A stretch of DNA of 64,000 nucleotides from NCBI GenBank assembly GCA_963832355.1, contig CAWHTX010000013.1:124001-188000 (forward strand), written 5' to 3'. A model generated the notes under the pieces. It saw only the letters and a list, made by a program, of their open reading frames with translations, ran no database searches and had not been told where the DNA came from. The position numbers were made by a program, and so were the translations under genes. Numbering within the stretch: the first letter of the stretch is position 1; each line of letters starts with the position of its first letter. The DNA is from DATFVA01 sp963832355. Its GTDB lineage: Bacteria; Bacteroidota; Ignavibacteria; Ignavibacteriales; Ignavibacteriaceae. Below are positions 43,247 to 52,275 of the stretch, piece after piece.

Positions 43247-44811
43247 TGAAAAATTATAATACTAAATATGAAATATTATCGGCCTACATCGACGGTGAAT
43301 TATCAGCTGCCGAAGAAAAAAAATTAGAAGATAAGATAAGATTATCAAAAGAACTGCAGGAAAAACTTGAAGAATTAAGGAGAATTAAAAAGCTGACAGT
43401 GTCCGCGGTTAAGAGACTTCCGGAAGCCCCGTATTTTGAAACCAGGCTGGCCGCAAATCTTAATAATAAACGAAAAGGCTGGGATAAATTCCGCAGATGG
43501 ATTCCGGCATTAAGTTTCTCAGCACTTGCAATAGTGCTTATGGTTTTTTTGAAATTCAATCCCGGTATAATCGATCGCCTGGTAGAAGAGCAGAAAACCA
43601 ACCTGGCTGGTTTTTACCAGGAAAATCTAAAGCCGCTGTTTTATGCCTCCAACCTTTCGAACGAAGATGTATTTAACTTTGCTTTTACAAAACAGCTTCC
43701 ACTCGATAAAACTAATGGTCAGTATCTGAAGCTGGGCTACGATCCGTCGGGTAAGGAATTCTTTGAAATAAAAACTGCAGAAAACGAAAGTCCTGCGGAT
43801 AATTTAGAAAGATTTGCCTCTAAACTAAAACTAAACAGCAGACAGCGTCAGCAGGTTGACTCCATACTTGAATCATATGCGGAAGATCTGCAATCGCAGG
43901 TGCTTGTAAATGATAAGAATACTGTTGCCATTAATCCTAATCTATGGAATTACAATAAGGCTATCATTGCAGATATAATGTCTTTTGCACGCGATGCGAA
44001 CAGGGAGGAATTCAATAAGATTGTACCGGCAGGATATTTCACACACGATAATCCTGATCTAAGAACAATTGTCAATAAGGTAAAAGACACCAGAGATAAT
44101 AAATATATATTCTTTACCCCTGATACAATTTTTACCGAGTCCTATGAATTCGATAAGAAAAAATTCAAAGATGAGATGGCAATAGCCAAAGAAGAGATGA
44201 AAAAGGGGATGGAAGAGGCTAAAAAATCTATGCGGAATTTAAAGATCAACCTGAAGCTTGACAGCAGTCTGATCAGACTGAAGAACGACCCGGCCTGGGG
44301 AAAGAACTTCAAGGTGTACATAGATTCAAATATCTGCCGGGTTCAAATTTCAAAACTTGACATACCGGATACTCAACTGCCGGATTTTGACATTATCTCT
44401 GCCCAGGTTGAAGAAGCGATGAGGAATATTCCACCTATAATCATCGATATCCCGGGCGAAAAGGGTGTCAAGAGTTACTCTTTTGATTATGAATACAGCG
44501 ATTCTTCGAAACAGCCGATCAGGGTTCGGATTCCGGATGTCGATTCTATCTTAAAAAGTATGGGACTTTTTCAAGGTGACTCGCTCATGTTCAACGGGAA
44601 AGGGACCCATGTCCTGCCTGACTCACTCGCATCCATTTTCAGGATATTCGACGATTCCCTTATGAACTTCAATAAAGGTGAATTTAAGGAGCAGATGAAG
44701 CAGCTCCAGAAAGAGATGGAAAAGATGAAAGAAGAAATGAAAAAGCTCAGAATAGAGATTCACCAGGACACTATCAAAAAAGAGAAAACCGATTCGGGGG
44801 TGGAACTTTAA
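43246..44811 (+). CDS. Anti-sigma-like membrane protein lacking zinc ligands
   Basis: A 521-residue partner of the upstream ECF sigma factor. The first 60 residues have the fold pattern of an anti-sigma domain (LSAYIDGELSAAEEKKLEDKI ... LEELRRIKKL) but lack the His and Cys pair of the zinc-binding type. One transmembrane helix spans about 88-103. The remaining ~415 residues lie outside and are not of a family I recognise; they contain Lys/Glu/Met-rich coiled-coil segments (about 295-335 and 475-505). A sensing or scaffolding role is inferred from position only. Confidence 0.75.
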   Translation: MKNYNTKYEILSAYIDGELSAAEEKKLEDKIRLSKELQEKLEELRRIKKLTVSAVKRLPEAPYFETRLAANLNNKRKGWDKFRRWIPALSFSALAIVLMVFLKFNPGIIDRLVEEQKTNLAGFYQENLKPLFYASNLSNEDVFNFAFTKQLPLDKTNGQYLKLGYDPSGKEFFEIKTAENESPADNLERFASKLKLNSRQRQQVDSILESYAEDLQSQVLVNDKNTVAINPNLWNYNKAIIADIMSFARDANREEFNKIVPAGYFTHDNPDLRTIVNKVKDTRDNKYIFFTPDTIFTESYEFDKKKFKDEMAIAKEEMKKGMEEAKKSMRNLKINLKLDSSLIRLKNDPAWGKNFKVYIDSNICRVQISKLDIPDTQLPDFDIISAQVEEAMRNIPPIIIDIPGEKGVKSYSFDYEYSDSSKQPIRVRIPDVDSILKSMGLFQGDSLMFNGKGTHVLPDSLASIFRIFDDSLMNFNKGEFKEQMKQLQKEMEKMKEEMKKLRIEIHQDTIKKEKTDSGVEL

Positions 44812-45013
44812 TAAAAACGACTATTTTAGGGGTTTTACGGGCTAATTTTATCTCGAAATAACCTGTTCTATCATACATTTCACCCGTTCATAATTCTTTT
44901 CTTTACAAAATGAAGTAATTCCTTTAATTTGATCACAGAATAAGGTAGTAAAGCGTCTTTGAATGGACAAATTATAGTATTATTTTACGCTGAAAAATTA
45001 ACTAAAAAAGAAT

Positions 45014-47115
45014 ATGGATTCTGTAGTTCTCACACATAACCTGAAGTTCCGGCTGTTTATGGGATTTGCGGTAGTACTATTCTTTTTAAACTCTTCATTC
45101 CAGCAAATGATTCAGCAGGATATGTCGTTGTTAATGAATTCCTGGTGGCACTTACCGTTATTTCCCTGATAGTATACCTGATCGAATTGATGGGCTATAA
45201 AAAAATCAACCCGATCTCAATGGTAATGAACGTGGGTATACTGAATGCGATAATATTTTTTATGATCAGTTTTTCTGGTTCAATACTGAACCTGTTCTTT
45301 GATAATCTCCAGGAACAATCGAGTCTGATGTTCAGGATCATAAGTTTCTTTTATGTATTCCTTATCCTCAGTTTCCTGGCTTATATTTTTCTCACTTTCA
45401 GGGAATTATTTTTCCTAAAACAGAACAGGAACCTGAATACATATTTTAATACAATGGTGGTTTTCTTTATCCTGGCTTCGCTGTCATCGGCATTTGATAA
45501 AATTCCCGATCTTTCATTCATAAAAAACACCTTCTTTATCATTTCGATCCTGCTCATAGCGATTAACTCAGTAAGGATCTCATGGATAGCTTTTCTTCAG
45601 AAAAAAGAGAAAGTATACCTGCTGATAATATCGGTGGTTATAGCCGTACTGTTTATTGTGAACCTTGTGAACAGCAGCGGCGAGAATATCCACTATCATA
45701 TGCTGGCTGCATTTTCACCTTCGCTGGCTCAGTTCCTGAATATACTGATGATTTACGGGGCTATTTATTTCAGCGTATTGTTTTTTACCACTTTATTTCA
45801 TATTCCGACTGCCGAGGCCTATGACAGGAAAGCCCAGGAAGTTTCATCTCTTCAGTATTTCAGCAAACTTATTACAGAAGTACTGGATTTTAATGATCTT
45901 GCGGAGACAGTAACGGATATAGCTACAAAAGTATGTAATGCCGATGCGGCCTGGATCTTGTGGAACGAGGAAAAAGAGTTTACAACCATCGCACATAAAA
46001 ATGTCGGATACCTTGAGGCACGGGAACTTTCAAACTATATTTATAAAAAAATAAAAAAGAAATCCCTCAGCGGGGCGGAAATATATTCACTTGATAGATT
46101 TGAAAGGCTGTCTCAAACAGGCGACAGGTATCTGAGTGCCGCGGTGTCACCGTTGAAGATTCACAATGAGGTTAAGGGGTATCTCGTCGTTGCCAGGAAG
46201 AACAGTTCCATATTTAATGACGAGGATATTAATGCAATTAATACCTTTGCAGATTATGCAACGGTTGCGATTGATAATTCGAGACTCCTTGAAGAATCAA
46301 TTGAAAAAGAAAGACTTGAAAAGGAACTTGATGTAGCACGCGAAGTGCAGCGAAAAATTCTTCCCTCGAAACACCCTGCTTATAAGGGTCTGGAAATATC
46401 AAGTGTTTTTATCCCGGCATTCGAGGTCGGGGGTGATTACTATGATTTCTTTGAAATAAATGAGAACAAGCTTGGATTTGTAATTGCGGATGTTTCGGGG
46501 AAAGGGATTTCGGCAGCATTTATTATGGCTGAGGTTAAAGGAATATTTGAATCCCTTTCCAGGACGATGACAAAACCAAAGGATATTTTGATCAGTGCGA
46601 ATATGATTCTTAAACGTACTCTTGACAGAAGCAGTTTTGTAAGCGCCGCTTACGGTATAATTGACAGGGAGAAAGAAACACTCAGTATTTCCAGGGCGGG
46701 ACATTGTCCCATAATACTGGTTCGCAACGGAGTTGCTGAGACACTTCGTCCTTCAGGTATCGGCCTGGGTTTGAATTTCACCGAACATTTTGATAATTCA
46801 CTGGACGAAACTAAAATAAACCTGGATGACGATGACCTGATTGTGCTTTACACGGACGGCATCACTGAGGCAAAAAATACTGAACTTGACGATTTCGGAC
46901 TGAACAAGTTTGAAGAAATTTTAATTAAAAATGCAAAATCCACACCCGATGAAATAGCTAACAAAGTCATCAGGGAAGTCACGGTCTTTTCACAGAGTCA
47001 TTCACAGTACGACGATATAACTCTGGTAATATTTAAGTGGAATTCGAAAATTAAATCAGATGGAGAAACAGAATGGCAGAATTCAGCACTACCATTAAAG
47101 ATAAAGGAAATGTAA
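45014..47115 (+). CDS. Membrane SpoIIE/RsbU-type phosphatase with GAF domain (5' frameshift)
   Basis: A PP2C-type serine phosphatase that can dephosphorylate STAS antagonists. It has about six or seven transmembrane helices, a GAF-like domain (about 265-410 in the joined product) and a SpoIIE catalytic domain with EVGGDYYDFF, IADVSGKGISAAF, LYTDGITEA and YDDITLVIF. The downstream frame opens with no ATG; the best it offers is GTG 45145. A frame from ATG 45014 (MDSVVLTHNLKFRLFMGFAV) runs into it if one T is added to the T5 at 45083-45087, giving FFFKLFIPANDSAGY. So the gene was probably about 700 codons. It overlaps the next STAS gene by 43 bases. Confidence 0.85.
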
Positions 47116-47444
47116 GCGTAATATACCTTAACGGATATCTTGATGCACATACAGCTCCTCAGCTTGAAAATAATTTTTCGGAGCTGATTGATAAAAGTAA
47201 GTACAATATAGTTGTCAATTTTGAGGATCTGAATTATATCAGTAGTGCCGGATTGGGTGTCTTCATGGCATATATTGAAAAGATCCGCGAAAATGACGGA
47301 GATATAAAACTGTCATCTATGAGTGATAAAGTATATAATATATTCGATCTCCTCGGCTTTCCTTTGTTGTATGAGATCTTCAAATCAGAAGATGAGGCCG
47401 TAAAAAAATTCAAAGAGACCGGGAACGTTGAAGACAAAAAATAA
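47073..47444 (+). CDS. STAS-domain anti-sigma factor antagonist
   Basis: A 123-residue SpoIIAA/RsbV-like protein. The conserved serine lies in FEDLNYISSAGLGVFMAY. Its start lies 43 bases inside the phosphatase gene, and its end overlaps the kinase start by 17 bases. This tight order (phosphatase, antagonist, kinase) is the standard partner-switching unit, in which the kinase phosphorylates this protein and the phosphatase reverses it. Confidence 0.94.
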   Translation: MAEFSTTIKDKGNVSVIYLNGYLDAHTAPQLENNFSELIDKSKYNIVVNFEDLNYISSAGLGVFMAYIEKIRENDGDIKLSSMSDKVYNIFDLLGFPLLYEIFKSEDEAVKKFKETGNVEDKK

Positions 47445-47877
47445 AATAGATAAAAAGCTTAAAATTTTCAGCAAGACGGAAAATCTTTCCATTGTGCGTG
47501 ATTTTATTCAATCTGCTGCAGAGCAGGTTGGGATGAAACCAGGCATAACCGAGGATGTAATGCTTGCTGTGGATGAGGCGTGTACCAATATTATTAAACA
47601 TGCTTATAAATCTCATCCTGACGGCGAAATTCTGGTAAAGCTGAAGTACTCTGATCATAAGCTTACGATAATAATAACTGACTATGGAAAATCATTTCAT
47701 CCTGAAAATGTTCCTGACCCTGATTTGCAGAAGTACTACAGGCAGCACAGGGTCGGTGGCCTCGGAATGTACCTGATGAAAACTTTGATGGATGAGGTGA
47801 GATATAATTCCATTCCGGGAAAGTACAACGAAGTCTGTCTAACAAAGTATTTAAATAATACCCAGCAGCATGGATGA
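47428..47877 (+). CDS. RsbW/SpoIIAB-type serine kinase anti-sigma factor
   Basis: A 149-residue HATPase-fold kinase. ATP-binding motifs are LAVDEACTNIIKHAY (N box), IIITDYGKSF (G1) and GGLGMYLMKTLMDEV (G2). By family it phosphorylates the STAS antagonist and, when free of it, holds a sigma factor or another target inactive. Start is TTG at 47428, inside the antagonist gene; the next gene overlaps its end by eight bases. No SigB-type sigma factor lies in the window, so its target is not evident. Confidence 0.92.
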   Translation: MKTKNKIDKKLKIFSKTENLSIVRDFIQSAAEQVGMKPGITEDVMLAVDEACTNIIKHAYKSHPDGEILVKLKYSDHKLTIIITDYGKSFHPENVPDPDLQKYYRQHRVGGLGMYLMKTLMDEVRYNSIPGKYNEVCLTKYLNNTQQHG

Positions 47878-49549
47878 TACCGAAAATATTAAAATAAGAA
47901 GAAACCTTACAGCCCTTGTAGAATTCAGCCGCATTATAAATTCCAGCACAGATCTTGACTTCATTATAAACAATATCCTTCTTACATGTATGGGAAAATT
48001 CCTTTCAACAAAAGGATTGTTTGCCCTCAATGCCAATGGTAAGCTCAAAATCCATTCTTCCAAGGGAATATCAAAAGAAATCCTGGAAAAACTTTCTGAT
48101 TCCAAAAAAGTTGAGAAATTATTTGAGGATGGGGATTACAAATCTTACGCTGGACTCGGTGATCTATGCGTCTCCGAAAAGGTAATGTCTTCTGATAAAG
48201 TCCTCGGGGTGATGTGTCTGGGCGAAAAACTGAATAAAACCAGGTATTCTGAAGATGACCGGGAATTCCTCAGGACGATTTTAAATATATCCTCCACTGC
48301 AATCCAGAATTCGATTGTGATAAATGAGCTTAAGAGGGTCAACCGTATTCTTGATTCAAGACTTCACAGGCTTAATTCTCTTTTTGAATTAAGCAAAGAG
48401 TTTGCAATGTTCTCTGAATCATCCCGGGTGGCAAGACTGCTTGTTTATTCCGTGATAGGTCAGCTGTTTGTTTCGAAGTTTGCCGTTATTACTTACGAAG
48501 ATAGCGGAGCTGAAATCCTTGAATCTAAGATGGATAATGAAAAACTTCTTGAAATTATAGCTGAAAACAAACTACAGCAACTGGAATCAGCTATAACGGG
48601 AGAAGGGATCACGCAAAAATATTCCGAACTGGAAGAAATGGGAGTTGAGCTTGTTGTTCCAATGCAGATTCAGGGTGAAACCAAAGGACTCATTTTCCTC
48701 GGAAGGCGGATAAATAAACAAAACTATTCCGAAGCTGATATTGAGTATGTTTATTCTGTCGGGAGTCTCGCAATTATTTCGCTGGAGAATAAACGGCTGT
48801 TTCTTCAGGAACTTGAAAAGAAGAAACTTGAAGATGAACTGGATATAGCCCGTGATATTCAAAAAAATCTGCTTCCGCATTCGATTCCTGAATTTAAAAA
48901 TTTTGCAATATCTGCTATCAATGTATCTTCCCGCCAGGTAGGCGGCGATTATTACGACCTCATCAGGCTTGATGAAAATAATGTGTGTATCGCAATCGCC
49001 GATGTTTCGGGGAAAGGAGTACCTGCCGCCCTGCTTATGGCTAACCTGCAGGCTTTCCTGAAAACTATTGTAAGACATGGAATGGCCCTTGATGAGGCTA
49101 CCGCACTCATAAATGATCTTGTAAGTGAAAATACTTCGGACGGTAAGTTCATTACTTTCTTCTGGGGTATACTTGATGATGACGGTAAAAAGCTCACTTA
49201 TGTTAATGCGGGACATAACCCGCCTCTGCTGATAAGAAAAAACAAAATTATTAAACTCACCTGGGGAGGAATAATTCTCGGTGTGATGAAAACAGTAACT
49301 CCTTATGAATACCAGGAGATTGATCTTGAGAAGGATGACGTAATTATTATGTTTACAGACGGTGTATCTGAAGCAATGAATAAAGAAGGCGAGGAGTTTT
49401 CTGATGAAAGACTTGAAGAAATTGCCAGAAAAACTACCCATCTATCTTCTGCGGATATACTTAATGAAATCAGGCAGGAAGTACTGGGTTTTGCATCCGG
49501 TACTGTTCAGTCAGATGATATTACTATTATGGTGATAAAAGTAAAATAA
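47870..49549 (+). CDS. GAF-GAF-SpoIIE serine phosphatase
   Basis: A 559-residue cytoplasmic sensor-phosphatase. Two GAF-type domains (about 15-165 and 180-320) are followed by a linker helix and a SpoIIE PP2C domain (about 325-559: DIQKNLLPHSIPEFKNF, QVGGDYYDLI, IADVSGKGVPAAL, MFTDGVSEAMN, SDDITIMVIK). It starts within the kinase gene. It would feed a cytoplasmic signal into the same antagonist. Metal-binding Asp residues are intact. Confidence 0.93.
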   Translation: MDDTENIKIRRNLTALVEFSRIINSSTDLDFIINNILLTCMGKFLSTKGLFALNANGKLKIHSSKGISKEILEKLSDSKKVEKLFEDGDYKSYAGLGDLCVSEKVMSSDKVLGVMCLGEKLNKTRYSEDDREFLRTILNISSTAIQNSIVINELKRVNRILDSRLHRLNSLFELSKEFAMFSESSRVARLLVYSVIGQLFVSKFAVITYEDSGAEILESKMDNEKLLEIIAENKLQQLESAITGEGITQKYSELEEMGVELVVPMQIQGETKGLIFLGRRINKQNYSEADIEYVYSVGSLAIISLENKRLFLQELEKKKLEDELDIARDIQKNLLPHSIPEFKNFAISAINVSSRQVGGDYYDLIRLDENNVCIAIADVSGKGVPAALLMANLQAFLKTIVRHGMALDEATALINDLVSENTSDGKFITFFWGILDDDGKKLTYVNAGHNPPLLIRKNKIIKLTWGGIILGVMKTVTPYEYQEIDLEKDDVIIMFTDGVSEAMNKEGEEFSDERLEEIARKTTHLSSADILNEIRQEVLGFASGTVQSDDITIMVIKVK

Positions 49550-49606
49550 TTAGTTATTTTTTAGAAAACTTATTCCCTTTTTTAACAACAAAGATATAAT
49601 AAATCT

Positions 49607-52201
49607 GTGGATCCGGTAAAAAAATATTTAACCAGGTACAGGTCAAAGATAATTATTCTGATGAGTCTTCTTCTCATTCTTCTGGCCCTGGGTAATATTT
49701 TTCTAATCTCTACAGTTAATCCTGTCTCAAATGATGAATGTCTCTGGTATCCGGTTAAGGGGGGTGATTCTCTGGCTATCAGGTTTGAGAACGTCAAAAT
49801 CAACGGGGTAACCTGGAATGCAGGTATACGCGACGGAGATTATCTGATTTCAATTAATGGAAAAAGGATCAATGCGCCTCTTCAGGCGCAGGATATACTT
49901 AACAAAGTTGATGCAGGGGACTATGCTACTTATACTGTAAAAAAGAAAAACGGTGAACTTTTTGAAACAAAGGTTTACATTAAAAAGCTTATTAATTTCT
50001 CTCAGCTGGGCATTGCTCTCCTGGGATTTTTCTGGCAGCTTATTGCTTTCATAGTGCTGATGGCAAAGCCTGAGGGAAGAGTACAGAGAGTATTTTACGC
50101 CGTCGGTGCTACTTTAATTTTGACGTTGTTATTCAATTATCAGACCCTCCCCTTTGTAATGGGAATATTTCCACTTGTCCTTCTGATTGATTTTCTAAAT
50201 GCCGGAGGATTGATATTCGGACCTTTTCTTATCCTTCACTTTTTCTGGATATTCCCGCACGAATATAATTTTGCTAAAAAGAAATTTGTCATCTATACTC
50301 TTTACCTTCTGCCTGCTGTACTTTTGATCGGTGTGATTATTTTCCGGTTTTTGTTCGTATATGATATGCCTAACAGAAGTATGCATTATGAAAATTTTTA
50401 TACTATTACGAATATTGCACTCGGTGTAGCTCTCCTTTCCGGGTTTATCTCGCTGCTAATAAATTATTTCCGGTTAAAAACAGCAGCAGAGCGAAAACCT
50501 CTTTCCATCATTCTTATTTCATATTTACTTGCGATCCTTGTGATTATATACAGTATATTCGTTGCACCTGCAATTACCGATACGGTATATAACTCACCTG
50601 AATTCTATATGCCGATTATCGTTCTTTTTATTCTTCCTGTCTCATTCGGCTATTCTATTTTCAGATACCAGTTGATGGATGTAAGTGTTGTCGTTAAAAA
50701 CACAATTATCTACGGAGCGGCTACAATAAGCATTGCTGCAGTTTATTTCCTGGTGATCTACCTTCTCGGTCAGATTATAAGCACAGCTATAGGTACTGAG
50801 TATAAAGGGGTAATCGCAGGAATAATTTTTATCATATTTGCACTTATCTTTCAGTCAACTAAAGATAAATTTCAGGATTTCCTTACCGAAAAATTTTATC
50901 CGGAACAGTTCGCATATCAGAAGGTACTGGTAGGCTTCAGTAATAATATCACAACAGTTGTAGGACTGGAAAACATTCTCGATACCATAACCACAACCTT
51001 CGCTGATTCACTAAAGATAAATACTTTCGGAATTATGGTATATAACCATAAAGAAGGAGAATTTACGCTGGTCCGAAGCATGGGAGTAGAAAAAAAGAAT
51101 TTAAAGATTCCGGCAGTTAACGTTCAAAAGATAATCACAGAAAAACATTCGATTACCAAAACCCCGATTATCGAAGAAGAGGACCTTCAGCGGGTCTTTC
51201 CTGTAGGATATAAGATGCTTCTGGATGCTGGTGTTTACACTATCATACCTATGATCATAAAAGAAAAGCTCGTGGGATTAATGCTGATCGGATTAAAACA
51301 TTCCGGAGCTAAATTTGCGGGAAAGGACCTTGAGCTGCTGTATGCGGTAGCAAATCAGTCGGCTATTGCAGTTGAAAATGCAAGGTTGTATAAATCTGAA
51401 GCTGAAAAAATTAAAATTGAAAGAGATCTTGACCTTGCGAGGAAAATTCAGCAGAGCCTTCTTCCTAAGAAAATCCCGGCTATTAAAGGACTTGATATTT
51501 CAGGTGAAATGATACCGGCTCAACAGGTGGGGGGTGACTATTTTGATCTTATCCCGGTAGGCAGCGATAAGTTATTTGTAGTTGTCGGGGATGTCTCCGG
51601 CAAGGGATTATCGGCTTCACTTTATATGACTAAACTGCAGACAATGATTGAATCTGCCTGCAGACCCGGCAGAGAACCCAGGGATATTCTAATTGAAATT
51701 AATAGAAGAATTTATCAGTCTATGGAACGGAACTGGTTCGTTACAATGACTCTGGCCCTGTTTGATATGCAGAAGAACAAGGTGAATTTTTGCAGGGCAG
51801 GACATATGCCTGTATTCGCAGCAAAGAATGGAATGATTAATAAATACAGAACCATAGGACTGGGAATAGGTCTTGAGAAAGGAAATATATTCGATAAGAC
51901 TTTATGTGAAGAAGAGGTTCAGCTTAATCCCGATCAGGTATTCGCATTTTTTTCCGACGGAGTGACGGAAGCAATGAATGAACAAATGGACCTTTTCGGT
52001 GAGGATAACCTTTCTAAACTGCTTGTTAATATGACTGCATTCAACAGTCAGGAGATTCTTCACGATATATGGAAGAGCATAAGTGTCCACAGAGGCTCCG
52101 CCGAAGTAAATGACGATATGACAATGGTTCTGGTGAAAGTAAAATCCTTAGCCCACCCTCATTATTCTCAAAATGAGAGCTCCCCTTCTAAAATCCTCTA
52201 A
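49607..52201 (+). CDS. PDZ-membrane-GAF-SpoIIE phosphatase
   Basis: An 864-residue phosphatase with an unusual front end. A helix (about 14-36) is followed by a PDZ-like domain (about 55-125, GVTWNAGIRDGDYLISINGKR), then seven or eight hydrophobic helices (about 133-400), a GAF domain (about 440-590) and a SpoIIE catalytic domain (about 600-848: QQSLLPKKIPAIKGLDISG, QVGGDYFDLI, VGDVSGKGLSA, FFSDGVTEAMN, NDDMTMVLVKV). Start is GTG at 49607. It is the third phosphatase of the cluster and could sense membrane or periplasmic events. Confidence 0.92.
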   Translation: MDPVKKYLTRYRSKIIILMSLLLILLALGNIFLISTVNPVSNDECLWYPVKGGDSLAIRFENVKINGVTWNAGIRDGDYLISINGKRINAPLQAQDILNKVDAGDYATYTVKKKNGELFETKVYIKKLINFSQLGIALLGFFWQLIAFIVLMAKPEGRVQRVFYAVGATLILTLLFNYQTLPFVMGIFPLVLLIDFLNAGGLIFGPFLILHFFWIFPHEYNFAKKKFVIYTLYLLPAVLLIGVIIFRFLFVYDMPNRSMHYENFYTITNIALGVALLSGFISLLINYFRLKTAAERKPLSIILISYLLAILVIIYSIFVAPAITDTVYNSPEFYMPIIVLFILPVSFGYSIFRYQLMDVSVVVKNTIIYGAATISIAAVYFLVIYLLGQIISTAIGTEYKGVIAGIIFIIFALIFQSTKDKFQDFLTEKFYPEQFAYQKVLVGFSNNITTVVGLENILDTITTTFADSLKINTFGIMVYNHKEGEFTLVRSMGVEKKNLKIPAVNVQKIITEKHSITKTPIIEEEDLQRVFPVGYKMLLDAGVYTIIPMIIKEKLVGLMLIGLKHSGAKFAGKDLELLYAVANQSAIAVENARLYKSEAEKIKIERDLDLARKIQQSLLPKKIPAIKGLDISGEMIPAQQVGGDYFDLIPVGSDKLFVVVGDVSGKGLSASLYMTKLQTMIESACRPGREPRDILIEINRRIYQSMERNWFVTMTLALFDMQKNKVNFCRAGHMPVFAAKNGMINKYRTIGLGIGLEKGNIFDKTLCEEEVQLNPDQVFAFFSDGVTEAMNEQMDLFGEDNLSKLLVNMTAFNSQEILHDIWKSISVHRGSAEVNDDMTMVLVKVKSLAHPHYSQNESSPSKIL

Positions 52202-52275
52202 TATATAATTTTTTGGTACGATTCTGGCACTAATTGTGTGTCTTATAGGGACAAAATGGAATTATCATAAGGAAT

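Noticed and set aside
48587..49441. A 284-codon open frame antisense to the GAF-SpoIIE phosphatase
   Set aside because: The product is Phe/Ile/Tyr-rich without domain features, and the sense gene is complete and family-conserved.
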